From CALOCY01 sp942491975 (GTDB lineage: Bacteria > Bacteroidota > Bacteroidia > Bacteroidales > Prolixibacteraceae), in contig CALOCY010000004.1 of assembly GCA_942491975.1 (NCBI GenBank), positions 1,364,001 through 1,428,000 on the forward strand: a DNA stretch of 64,000 nucleotides, read 5' to 3'. The notes under the pieces are model-generated. The model did no database searches. It was not told where the DNA came from and saw nothing but the letters and a program-made list of their open reading frames with translations. The position numbers were made by a program, and so were the translations under genes. Positions 52,868-60,819 of the stretch are shown here, piece after piece (position 1 is the first letter of the stretch; each line of letters opens with the position of its first letter).

Positions 52868-53423
52868 CTCTTACAATTTTTACTATTTCGTCCCTTAACT
52901 TTTCCTTGTTGTTCTCAGACAGGAATTTTTCAAACATCGGCTTATCGCCTTTCGAAAAAACAAATGTCATTTGAAACTTATCACCGTCATTCACGGCCTC
53001 AATAAATGCGTTGTCACTCATTGCTTCGATCTCGTCAAAGCCAACCCCTTCTATGGCCTGTGTGTCAAAATCCCAATCAGAAAGGTTTAACAAGTCGCTA
53101 TCTTCATTGAGCAAATCATTATCCCAGGTGCTTGTATCGGAAGTGTGGTTATCAGCAAAGGCCAGCTGTTGACGTTTGCGGTCATCAGGGGATAAATCTT
53201 TTCTCTTTACTGCGATCAGTTCCTGCCCGTCCGTTTCAATAATCCGGATAGGTTTACCTTCCCATCCTTCAAATACCCCGTTACCAGCTATGATCTGGTT
53301 TTGATTATCCAATAGTATAGATCGTCCAGCACCAAGCTCATCAAGTGATTTTTTAATGACCTGCTTGTTTTCATCTCCGTGAACCCGGTAATTTCTGCTA
53401 TCTGGTTTAATCGATTGCCCCAT
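52860..53423 (-). CDS. ParB/Srx-like phage protein
   Basis: A 188-residue protein starting MGQSIKPDSRNYRVHGDENK and carrying the ParB-N motif set: NQNQIIAGNGVFEGWEG (the G-x-x-R-like box here reads AGNG) and DRKRQQLAFADNHTSD. The ParB-like fold here usually binds nucleotides or DNA. I chose ATG 53423; the longer frame from 53549 would overlap more of the upstream gene. It overlaps the radical SAM gene by 8 bp. Such ParB-like proteins accompany phage DNA-modification genes. Confidence 0.7.
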   Translation of the reverse strand: MGQSIKPDSRNYRVHGDENKQVIKKSLDELGAGRSILLDNQNQIIAGNGVFEGWEGKPIRIIETDGQELIAVKRKDLSPDDRKRQQLAFADNHTSDTSTWDNDLLNEDSDLLNLSDWDFDTQAIEGVGFDEIEAMSDNAFIEAVNDGDKFQMTFVFSKGDKPMFEKFLSENNKEKLRDEIVKIVRDA

Positions 53424-53814
53424 CTTCTGAATATACTTTGCTGATTTCCTGATAAATATAGTTGACATCAGAATAAAACCACCGTAATACACTGTAGTAA
53501 TCCCTGACTGTTTTGATATTGTTTGAAATTGCTGTTTCCGATGAGCCAAATAGTACCGCTATCCTACCCCTAATGCCCTTAGAGAGGTTACGCTTGTACC
53601 CGGCAAGAACATCGGGATCATACAACTTGAGTATAACAGCAATGAAGAAAAGCTTTGTTTTGTGGTCGGTGTTTTGATTAAAATGACAGGTACAAAAAAT
53701 GTCCGGTATCTTTTCGATATCAGACAAGACAGGCTTGGAGATCAACTTTTCAGCTATCTCCGGGTAAAGCATTTTGACCTTACGGCCAAGTATTTCGTAG
53801 TTTGTTTCTGCCAT
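53407..53814 (-). CDS. Phage protein upstream of ParB-like gene, unknown
   Basis: A 135-residue protein with a basic helical segment (GYKRNLSKGIRGRIAVLFGSSETAISNNIKTVR) that looks like a helix-turn-helix. It overlaps the ParB-like start by 17 bp. It may be a DNA-binding partner or a transcription factor of the late genes. No family recognised. Confidence 0.5.
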   Translation of the reverse strand: MAETNYEILGRKVKMLYPEIAEKLISKPVLSDIEKIPDIFCTCHFNQNTDHKTKLFFIAVILKLYDPDVLAGYKRNLSKGIRGRIAVLFGSSETAISNNIKTVRDYYSVLRWFYSDVNYIYQEISKVYSEDGAID

Positions 53815-54014
53815 AACACGGGGTTAATGGCAGATAGCTTTTTGATGTAGCTAAGGTAAGAAATATTTTGCTTTGGGGGAAGAGTTAATCTTAAATATTA
53901 TTTGCCTGCAACTTCTTACAAATAAGTACAGATTAAACGCGTATTTGATTTATTGATAACTTTTTCATAAATTGTTCGAAATATTAAAGCTGTATTAATA
54001 AAAAATCATAACTT
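53815..54014. other. AT-rich intergenic stretch
   Basis: About 200 bp between the HTH-like gene and a small plus-strand membrane frame. No promoter box of the TAnnTTTG type on either strand, and no hairpin stronger than chance. It may hold the promoter of the packaging operon in a form I do not recognise. Confidence 0.35.
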
Positions 54015-54173
54015 ATGGATTCTTTTACAATGTTCTTTTTAATTGCCTCTGGCTTTACTGGTGTAAGTCTTACTTTTACAAATAAAAAAACTCGTAAGCC
54101 TATAAAAAACTTTTTAGCGTTTATGTTGATAATGTTCATTGTCGGAGCTGTAATTTCATTCTTATCACGATGA
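54015..54173 (+). CDS. Small two-helix membrane protein (52 aa)
   Basis: Plus-strand frame MDSFTMFFLIASGFTGVSL, then a basic turn KKTRKPIKN and a second helix FLAFMLIMFIVGAVISFL. Two membrane helices joined by a basic loop make a plausible small membrane protein, such as an immunity or exclusion factor. It is the only other candidate gene on the plus strand in the phage. No Shine-Dalgarno sequence is seen. The overlapping minus-strand frame is rejected as a shadow. Confidence 0.45.
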   Translation: MDSFTMFFLIASGFTGVSLTFTNKKTRKPIKNFLAFMLIMFIVGAVISFLSR

Positions 54174-54197
54174 GTGTTTGATAACTTATACGTAATA

Positions 54198-54839
54198 CTA
54201 AGACCACAGCCGATTAGCCAACTGTAATTTTTTCTCAATCTTATTAAGTTCTTTCTTAGCATAGGTTAAAGAAAATGAATGACTCCTTTCAATCGTTCCA
54301 TTCTTTAACCCTTCGTGCTTTGCTTTTGCCTTCTCCAGTTCAAATCCATAGAACTCCAGACTTTCCGGCATAGACAAATTAATATCATTCGCTCTACCTT
54401 CCCAATATGCAGCCCGACTTTCGTATTCTTCCACCTTTTTTGAGTATTCAACACATTTGCCCATATTATTTTGAGCCTGTTCAATAATTTTGCGGTGCCT
54501 CTTTTCGCTGTGATGCCCGATTTTTATCGGCTCTGCAAGGCTTAAGAAGTCCCTGTCTTTGTTTGAGGCCTCAAAATACCTATCGCTTTTTTTCTCAGCA
54601 TTTAAAGCAGCATTTTGAAGCCTTTCAGCTTTTCTTTTTGCCCATTCTTGGGCGTTAAAGCCGTCAGCACGGACTATTGAATAATAATAAAATCCGTCCC
54701 TTTCATAAACTAGGTTAAAAACAATACACTCGTTTTCTTTTCCGTACCTTGTTTGAACCTGTATGGTTTCTCCTTTTTCGTGTTTTTCTGTGCACTTTGC
54801 CAAAAAAACATTTGGTGCAAATTTACTGTAGGTATTCAT
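54198..54839 (-). CDS. DUF3560 protein
   Basis: A 213-residue protein with the DUF3560 core: EPIKIGHHSEKRHRKIIEQAQNNMGKCVEYSKKVEEYE, then AAYWEGRANDI, and a C-terminal helical tail. Proteins of this family are common on plasmids and phages and have no established biochemistry. Its start overlaps the methyltransferase stop by 4 bp, so the two are co-translated. Confidence 0.7.
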   Translation of the reverse strand: MNTYSKFAPNVFLAKCTEKHEKGETIQVQTRYGKENECIVFNLVYERDGFYYYSIVRADGFNAQEWAKRKAERLQNAALNAEKKSDRYFEASNKDRDFLSLAEPIKIGHHSEKRHRKIIEQAQNNMGKCVEYSKKVEEYESRAAYWEGRANDINLSMPESLEFYGFELEKAKAKHEGLKNGTIERSHSFSLTYAKKELNKIEKKLQLANRLWS

Positions 54840-56422
54840 ATCGCTATTTGTTTTAGTTGGGTTAGTGCCTGAGTGTTTGCTTCGGTTATTTTTTGGGCAA
54901 TGAGGGGTACTACAGCGTTACCGATGAATTTTTTCTGTGCTGTTTTTGAGCCTTTGAGTTTGTAGTCTTCCGGGAAGCCCTGAATGCGTAAGAGTTCATC
55001 GACCCGAAGCATCCGCATTTTTATGTCGATGATTCCGTACAGAGCCATAAACTTTTTTATCTGCTTCATGGTGGGGCTGTCATTGGGAGATATAGATACG
55101 GTAAACGGTTTGCCTTGATCAATCCCTACAATGTACATGGGGGCTTTGTCTTGACGTGCAATGATTACGGGTGAAGGTTTGTTTATGGATGATGAGTGTC
55201 CGCCCCAAGAGGGGTTTATGAGGTAGTGACTTACGCTTACCAGATTTTGTTTTGGTACCTGGGTGATCGTCCCGGCTGGTTCGTTTATTCCTTTAGCTAT
55301 TCCCTTCCCGTATTGGTGATCGATAAATACACAGCTAAAGCGATCTTTAGTGGTTATGGTAGGACATGGTTCATTTATACCGTGAGCACCACCATTGCCA
55401 TAGTATGAGGTTAGCATAGTGGATTGGATTAGCGCATGATGATCGATTGTGGTGATAGCCCCGGCAGGGTTGTTTAAGCTTGTTATTTTACCTTGCGGGT
55501 TGCCGGAGTAGTATTTTTTGAGGAATGCACATTTAACCACAGCAAACCGGTTGTTTGTGGTTATTGTACCTATTGGTTGTTTTGTAGATATTGATTTGTG
55601 TGCAGGGTTACCACCGTTGTATCGTTTAATGAATTCTTTTTCTCCTCCGGCCACAAATTTGAGTAGCCCGGCGTAGATGCGTTTGAGTGTGTTTTCAGAC
55701 AGGGGTTTTTTACGCTGAAAAATAGACTTTCCTTCATCATTGAGGTCTAAGACTTCACGTACTGCTTTCCACTTCTTTTTTGAGGGGAATAGCCCATCTG
55801 TGACGAGTTTTTTAACGTGGGTTGTTTCCGGCCAAACGATTGGCATACCTGTTTTGGCAAATTGCCCAAAGTACCGTTGACGGCTTGTGTATGCCCCAAA
55901 GTCGGCAGCATTGAGTAGTTGCCAGTCGTACCGGTAGCCGTAGCTTTGGACTTTATTTGTCCATTTTATGTAGTCCTGACCGTTTAATCTGGATACAGGG
56001 CGTCCATTTTTATCAAGTGGCCCCCATGACATAAACTCCCGGACATTTTCGATAAAGATGTAGTCGGGTGATAATTCTTCGATGTACATAAATAGGGCAT
56101 GGGCCAATGTACGGCTGTCGGCATCGCGGGGTTGTCCACCTTTAGCTTTACTGTAGTTGGTACATTCGAGCGATGCCCATAGATTGATTATACATCCGGG
56201 ATGCTTTTTGCGGAGTTGCTTAACGAGTTTACGGAGGGTAACAACGACATTCCAGTCGCGTACATCTTCAACGAAGTGTAAACAATCCGGATGATTAGCT
56301 TTGTGGCTTTCAATGGCGAGTGCATCATGATTGACACATGCCACTACTTTTGCACCAGCCAAGTGAATGCCTGTTGTTGTGCCACCGGCACCGCTAAATA
56401 AATCAATCCAAAATATTTTCAT
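54836..56422 (-). CDS. DNA C5-cytosine methyltransferase with variant motif IV and repeated recognition region
   Basis: A 528-residue C5 methyltransferase. Motif I is WIDLFSGAGGTTTG at 5-18, the catalytic Cys is Cys87 in LECTNYSKAKGG where standard enzymes have PPC, and motif VI is ENV at 125-127. The C-terminal FIGNAVVPLIAQKI is motif X. Between residues about 270 and 440 lie five degenerate repeats of the pattern NxP.GTITT..., which form the target recognition region. It probably protects phage DNA from host restriction. No cognate nuclease is nearby. Confidence 0.85.
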   Translation of the reverse strand: MKIFWIDLFSGAGGTTTGIHLAGAKVVACVNHDALAIESHKANHPDCLHFVEDVRDWNVVVTLRKLVKQLRKKHPGCIINLWASLECTNYSKAKGGQPRDADSRTLAHALFMYIEELSPDYIFIENVREFMSWGPLDKNGRPVSRLNGQDYIKWTNKVQSYGYRYDWQLLNAADFGAYTSRQRYFGQFAKTGMPIVWPETTHVKKLVTDGLFPSKKKWKAVREVLDLNDEGKSIFQRKKPLSENTLKRIYAGLLKFVAGGEKEFIKRYNGGNPAHKSISTKQPIGTITTNNRFAVVKCAFLKKYYSGNPQGKITSLNNPAGAITTIDHHALIQSTMLTSYYGNGGAHGINEPCPTITTKDRFSCVFIDHQYGKGIAKGINEPAGTITQVPKQNLVSVSHYLINPSWGGHSSSINKPSPVIIARQDKAPMYIVGIDQGKPFTVSISPNDSPTMKQIKKFMALYGIIDIKMRMLRVDELLRIQGFPEDYKLKGSKTAQKKFIGNAVVPLIAQKITEANTQALTQLKQIAI

Positions 56423-56449
56423 CCCATTAACTTTAATTGTTATAATTAA

Positions 56450-56749
56450 TTAAAGCGTTAACAAGTAGTCCATATTACTCCAGCCGCCACTTGCTTTGGC
56501 TTTTACAATCTTTTTACCCATTATGTCATTTGGCATTTGGGTTATTAACTTATCTCTTTTATACTCACAGTATGGGTCGCCACGATCAAACCACGCTTGT
56601 TCATCGCTCCATATTCCGATGTAGCCCCATTCGTTTTTGGTTAGCACTTCATTTATAAATTCCTCTACTGTATAGTCTTTATCTAACGTAACGGAATATC
56701 CCGCCGTACAATCCCCGCCTGTTGGGGTGCATTGAGTTAATTTTATCAT
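56450..56749 (-). CDS. Phage hypothetical protein (99 aa)
   Basis: A 99-residue protein (MIKLTQCTPTGGDCTAGYSV) with Trp/Tyr-rich, beta-like content and no recognised domain. It sits between DUF6633-like and methyltransferase genes in a run of early genes. Its 2-bp gap from the upstream stop supports it as a real gene. Confidence 0.55.
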   Translation of the reverse strand: MIKLTQCTPTGGDCTAGYSVTLDKDYTVEEFINEVLTKNEWGYIGIWSDEQAWFDRGDPYCEYKRDKLITQMPNDIMGKKIVKAKASGGWSNMDYLLTL

Positions 56750-56750
56750 A

Positions 56751-57323
56751 TCATATTAGTTTTAATTGTTGTTGTTCACTCAATTTACACAGTACTTCCC
56801 CCCGGCGTTTCCGATAATCACGGGCTGCACTGATAATCTTAATGCCATCAAACCGCCCGTAAAACTCACCATACCGACCTCTTTTTATGAAGTCGAAAAA
56901 AAGGGTCAACTCAGCTAGGTTAAACATCCTGATTTCGCGGTATAGACCAATCGCAATATCCTTTGTTTGCCACTTTTCAACCTGTAAGCCAGTGTACATA
57001 GCCAAGTTGATTATCCATGCCTGTAGGAACAAAACCGGTGTTTGCTCGTTATAATTCTCTGCGATCTCGGAGAGTTTAATCATATTCGAGTTTAAAGCCA
57101 GCTCATAAGTGCAAAAGTGTTTATAGCGTTCCCGGCAGAAATCGAAGTTCAATTTTACAATAAGCTCTTTCCCTGTCGAACATACAGCCAATAAACGCTT
57201 ACCCCTAACACTGCGTTCTTTCGATTTCACTAACGAGGTCGTCGATTGCCCCTCTTGTGCCTGTGGTATCAGTTTTGATACCTGTTGTGGTTTTCCTTTT
57301 TTTCCAGCGTTCATATTTTTCAT
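56751..57323 (-). CDS. DUF6633-like phage protein
   Basis: A protein of about 190 residues with the conserved block FCTYELALNSNMIKLSEI and FNLAELTLFFDFIKRGRYGEFYGRFDG found in Bacteroides phage proteins of the DUF6633 type. The start is uncertain because the N-terminal region overlaps the DUF4373 gene by about 120 bp; I chose MKNMNAGKKG (57323) over the longer frame from 57374. It follows the replication-type protein and may act in DNA replication. Confidence 0.6.
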   Translation of the reverse strand: MKNMNAGKKGKPQQVSKLIPQAQEGQSTTSLVKSKERSVRGKRLLAVCSTGKELIVKLNFDFCRERYKHFCTYELALNSNMIKLSEIAENYNEQTPVLFLQAWIINLAMYTGLQVEKWQTKDIAIGLYREIRMFNLAELTLFFDFIKRGRYGEFYGRFDGIKIISAARDYRKRRGEVLCKLSEQQQLKLI

Positions 57324-58059
57324 CTGTGTCAGGATAGACAACACCCTGATTATTGTTTGAGTGTGCTGTCTCAATTAATTCAATAGCAAACTGTTCATCA
57401 TACCTTTTTAGCTTATCAAGCGACAATTGAAGGGCAGATAATGGTTTACTCTTCCACTTTGGGATTACGACCAACTTATTCCAAGCATTTATAAAATTTG
57501 GGCTTGTAAAAGGAAATTGAAGGGCATCGGGTTGAGTAGTTTTTTTTCTACTTTTTTTATTTCCTTTAGTTTCATTTCCTTTACTTTGTGCACTTTCTTC
57601 CCCTTTTGTGGGGGTTTCTTCCGCCTTTTTTGGGGTTTCTTCCGCCGAAAACTCTTTTTGAGCATCATTCAAAAGATTATACTCATAAATAACACCCCCG
57701 TTTTTTCGTTTCCTTGTGGCTTCGATATATGACTTTTGGAATCGTTTTGATGTTAGCACTTCTGCCGAATCAAACACGGACTTATTAAAGTATCCCCATT
57801 TAATCAAGCGACTAACAATTTCAACTATCAAGTTCACTGAAGCACCACTCCAAGCAACACTATTCGCAAACAATAATTGATTCTCTTCACTCCATTTCAT
57901 ATAATATCCAAAATGACGGTAGATATATGCAGTTAATTCAACTGCTACGACATACCCTTTAGCTCCAAATTCAGCCAGAATAAACTTTACTCTCGGGTGG
58001 TCACTATAATCAGAATCAAAGGAAAAATAATCTATTCCTACTTTCTCAGGTCTGGCCAT
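57205..58059 (-). CDS. DUF4373 (Lin1244/Lin1753-like) phage replication protein
   Basis: A 284-residue protein. The N-terminal 110 residues match the DUF4373 domain (MARPEKVGIDYFSFDSD, GAKGYVVAVELTAYIYR, then WGYFNKSVFDSAEVLTSKRFQKSYIEATRKRK), a winged-helix related to phage replisome organisers. The C-terminal part is Lys/Thr-rich with AQSKGNETKGNKKSRK. Such proteins load helicase at the phage origin. An origin is likely in or near this gene but is not obvious. Confidence 0.75.
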   Translation of the reverse strand: MARPEKVGIDYFSFDSDYSDHPRVKFILAEFGAKGYVVAVELTAYIYRHFGYYMKWSEENQLLFANSVAWSGASVNLIVEIVSRLIKWGYFNKSVFDSAEVLTSKRFQKSYIEATRKRKNGGVIYEYNLLNDAQKEFSAEETPKKAEETPTKGEESAQSKGNETKGNKKSRKKTTQPDALQFPFTSPNFINAWNKLVVIPKWKSKPLSALQLSLDKLKRYDEQFAIELIETAHSNNNQGVVYPDTDEKYERWKKRKTTTGIKTDTTGTRGAIDDLVSEIERTQC

Positions 58060-58189
58060 ATCTAAACTTTGATTTTAATTGTTGTAGTTTATATTTCATT
58101 TCTAACGAAATAGTAACCCTGTATGTTTCAGTGAATTGCCTCATAAATCGCCGTCAAAAAGGTACGTATATACATTCGTTAGAAAACAA

Positions 58190-58420
58190 TTAAATTTTGT
58201 TTCGCTCCCAACACACCCCATTCCATTCAACTTTATACAAGTCCTTTAAGTTATACCCTTCTTTTAATGCAGAAGGCTTGCTTGCTCCTTTCCGTATTTC
58301 TTCATCAGCCAAAGTATCTGGCACTTCCACTGTTATTTCATAAGGGGCTTGCCCACGCTTGCTTTCAACTTCCTCAAAAGCATTATAATTTTTGTGGTAA
58401 TATTGAGCTTCTATTTTCAT
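58190..58420 (-). CDS. Small phage protein (76 aa)
   Basis: A 76-residue protein, MKIEAQYYHKNYNAFEEVES..., unknown family, likely alpha/beta. ATG at 58420 is chosen; an upstream TTG is in frame. It is part of a set of small early genes. Confidence 0.5.
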   Translation of the reverse strand: MKIEAQYYHKNYNAFEEVESKRGQAPYEITVEVPDTLADEEIRKGASKPSALKEGYNLKDLYKVEWNGVCWERNKI

Positions 58421-58485
58421 AATCAAAATTTAAAAGTTTCTAACAATAAATAAAAAAACATTAAAACGATTTTTTATTAAAACCA

Positions 58486-59250
58486 TTAGCTGCAAGTGCT
58501 ACATTCGTTCTTCGATTCAACATTCTGCGAACTTGACCGTTTTAATAATTTTGCCCTCCCGCTTTTGCCGTAATCGGCAATATGGTTAGCACGCTCAATC
58601 ATTCCTCTGCAAGTAATTCGTTTATGAATAATATGCTGTCTTAAACGTTGCAATTCTTCTTTTGTGTAGTCAGCAAATAAGCTGTCATTTTCATATCGTT
58701 TCAACAGAATACAAGGGATTCTATCAGATTTTAAATAATTCGCTTTTCTGACGTATTTTTCAACACATTCAGGGCAAATCATATCATTACTTACTTCACA
58801 ACAGCTATCACCACAATCTATTTTCTTAAATAAGTTCATCCTAATTGGTGCAACTAATTCAATAGCGTGGTCAAAGAATGCATCAAAGCCAGTAACTATA
58901 TTGCCATAAAAAAAAGGTTTCGTAAGAGCTTTGTAAATACCTGGGGTTTTGCCAATTTCTGCACCTACTTCCTCAGTTATTACAAAGTGGTAAGCTTCAT
59001 AGTCTTTAGTATCGTAGCTGTTTTCACAAATTGGGCAATACTCACGATAATGTTCATCGTAACATTCTTCGCACATAATTTCATCATCATCGGTTAGTAG
59101 TTCTGGAAAATCATCCATTTCAAAAATAGACTTACCACATCTACTACATTCGCATTCGTGCTTAATGATAAATTGAATTTCTTTTGGTTCTACTTCTATT
59201 GGAGAACTTGAAAATCCTGTTTTGTAATGTTCAATTATTTTATTATTCAT
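58486..59250 (-). CDS. Cys-rich phage protein with zinc-binding pairs
   Basis: A 254-residue protein with several CxxC pairs: CECSRCGKS, CEECYDEHYREYCPIC, and later DCGDSCCEVSNDMICPEC. The arrangement suggests two or three zinc sites. The C-terminus is basic (GKSGRAKLLKRSS). It might act as a small regulator that binds RNA, DNA or a host protein. No family recognised. It lies downstream of the attC-like element. Confidence 0.55.
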   Translation of the reverse strand: MNNKIIEHYKTGFSSSPIEVEPKEIQFIIKHECECSRCGKSIFEMDDFPELLTDDDEIMCEECYDEHYREYCPICENSYDTKDYEAYHFVITEEVGAEIGKTPGIYKALTKPFFYGNIVTGFDAFFDHAIELVAPIRMNLFKKIDCGDSCCEVSNDMICPECVEKYVRKANYLKSDRIPCILLKRYENDSLFADYTKEELQRLRQHIIHKRITCRGMIERANHIADYGKSGRAKLLKRSSSQNVESKNECSTCS

Positions 59251-59330
59251 TTTAAATCCCTCCCTAAAAATTATTAAAACTACATTGGTGCTTCTATTAA
59301 AGGTTTGTGCTAAACTGACCGCACCAGTCA

Positions 59331-59384
59331 GCTAACACGCAACATAAGCCATACAAGTACAGGCTCATGTTGCCACCGTTATAT
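59331..59384. repeat. attC-like imperfect palindrome
   Basis: Read on the minus strand it runs from ATATAAC (stop codon of the preceding gene inside it) through GGTGGC-AACATGAGCC, a spacer of about 11 nt, GGCTTATGTTGC, to GTTAGCT. Arms GCAACATAAGCC/GGCTCATGTTGC pair with one mismatched position. This is the size and style of an integron recombination site; the core boxes deviate by one base from RYYYAAC and GTTRRRY. Confidence 0.4.
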
Positions 59385-59723
59385 GCAAGGCTCGATTACA
59401 TTTACATCAAGATAAAAATCTGCGAAAATGTGAATCGTATATACTACCCTGCAATTAGGCTTATCTGTACTACGCTTTGTTGGAACCCAAAGGTTTTTAT
59501 CTGGTTCTGTTAAACAACTTTCTAAAGCGTTTATCATTTCTTTAATTGGTGCTGCATTTTCAACCCAAGGCATAGCCATTATGTCTAAATCTGAAGCCAT
59601 ACTTCCATGCAATCCTAATGCCCATCCTTTATTTAAGGCTGCTTGTCTAAAATCATTCCATAAAGCGGCATAGAAAGTTGCCCTACCATTCGTTATTACG
59701 TGTTCTCTACTTTTAGCTATATT
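59379..59723 (-). pseudogene. Phage nucleotidyltransferase-like gene without a canonical start codon
   Basis: An uninterrupted frame of 114 codons from 59723 to TAA at 59379. It encodes HVITNGRATFYAALWNDFRQ, then NKGWALGLHGSMASDLDIMAMPW, a conserved phage-protein block with a G-S-x-A-x-D-x-D nucleotidyltransferase-like core. The conserved part begins before any ATG: the frame has none upstream of the internal one near SMASD (59600). Upstream of the conserved block only AAT, ATA, GCT, AAA, AGT are present. Either an ATA/other start is used or the original ATG was lost. The stop lies in the attC-like element. Confidence 0.5.
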
Positions 59724-59726
59724 TTA

Positions 59727-59999
59727 TTATCTAAAACCGCCCAGCATATAACAAGCGTTGTCAAGATGGTTTTTAGCATATTCATTGCCCATTTCTGCTA
59801 GGTTTTTCATCTTCGTTAAATCTGTTCTATAATAAACAGCCTGATAACACTCGCCTCTGTCATTGTAGTATCGAATATAATCACTTACTTGTAGGTTTTC
59901 ATCTTCAATGTCTTTATCAAATGATTCATCGCCTCCATATTCAGCATCTATCTGGAATCTTGAAGCTTTACAATATTCTCTAAATTGAGCTACACACAT
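59727..59999 (-). CDS. Small phage protein (90 aa)
   Basis: MCVAQFREYCKASRFQIDAE... with acidic centre and C-terminal NHLDNACYMLGGFR. The chosen ATG (59999) starts 14 bp after the upstream radical SAM stop; a longer frame from 60041 overlaps that gene by 29 bp. Function unknown. Confidence 0.5.
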   Translation of the reverse strand: MCVAQFREYCKASRFQIDAEYGGDESFDKDIEDENLQVSDYIRYYNDRGECYQAVYYRTDLTKMKNLAEMGNEYAKNHLDNACYMLGGFR

Positions 60000-60012
60000 G
60001 ATTATTGAGTTT

Positions 60013-60816
60013 TTATTTGAAAATATTGTAATCTCTGTCAATACAATTATCAGGCAATTCTTTGCGGTTAATTCCGGCTTGTTTTAATAATGAATCTTTG
60101 AAATAAACTTTTCGACCATGTGCTGCACAAACCATCAATAGTACGTCTGAAAAAAATTTGTGTAGCTGTTTTTTGTCGTACTTTTTACCACCTCCAAGTC
60201 CAATTTTGTATAAATCACAAAACCCTAATGTCTCAATTATTGCTTTATAGCTATCGCTCAAATCAATCACAGGCTCAATACTCGCAAATGTTCTATATCC
60301 TAATTCTTTGCATTTTCTCATTGCCTCAATACGCTCAATGTTCTTACTCGCTCTTGGTTCTAATTCATCATGTCCAGTTAATGTAAACCCAAAAGCAATA
60401 AGGCTGTTATCCCATTCCCCCATATTCATTACATTAATAAAGGTGAAGAAATCAGCACGTTTAGTAAGTATTTTAACGGGTACATTATACTTTTGGCAAA
60501 TATCAATTGCATCAGCAGTTAACATTTTTGTGTCATTTAACATTGGGTCAGTTGAGAAGCTGAAAAACAAACCATGCTCTTGCAATTCTAACTTGTTTCT
60601 CAGTAGCTCTTTTTCAAATATCTCAATTGCGTGTTCGCTATCTTTAAAACATTTTTTCAACTCAGGTTTGTTGCCTCCAAGTATTTCAGCACCACGACCT
60701 TTTTTCAGGTAACAATAGGTGCATCCATTGGAGCATCCTACATAAAAATTACAAGCCCAATATGAGTATTCTCCTGCCTTTCCTGATGGGTTATAAATCG
60801 CTTTTCCTTTAAACAT
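60013..60816 (-). CDS. Radical SAM protein (second phage copy)
   Basis: A 267-residue radical SAM protein. The cluster motif is CSNGCTYC (Cys28, 32, 35) in the context YWACNFYVGCSNGCTYCY. Later features KILTKRADFF and GFTLTGHDELEPRASKN fit the barrel. It is shorter than the other phage copy and lacks an obvious accessory domain. Overlaps are absent; it follows the ASCH gene after 3 bp. It may activate or modify a protein, nucleotide or RNA. Confidence 0.75.
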   Translation of the reverse strand: MFKGKAIYNPSGKAGEYSYWACNFYVGCSNGCTYCYLKKGRGAEILGGNKPELKKCFKDSEHAIEIFEKELLRNKLELQEHGLFFSFSTDPMLNDTKMLTADAIDICQKYNVPVKILTKRADFFTFINVMNMGEWDNSLIAFGFTLTGHDELEPRASKNIERIEAMRKCKELGYRTFASIEPVIDLSDSYKAIIETLGFCDLYKIGLGGGKKYDKKQLHKFFSDVLLMVCAAHGRKVYFKDSLLKQAGINRKELPDNCIDRDYNIFK

Positions 60817-60819
60817 GAC

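Noticed and set aside
53984..54262. Minus-strand 92-codon frame overlapping the DUF3560 gene
   Set aside because: It overlaps the end of the DUF3560 gene in another frame and lies antisense to a better plus-strand candidate at 54015.
54836..56422. Restriction-modification system
   Set aside because: No endonuclease gene lies next to the methyltransferase, so only a solitary methyltransferase is supported.
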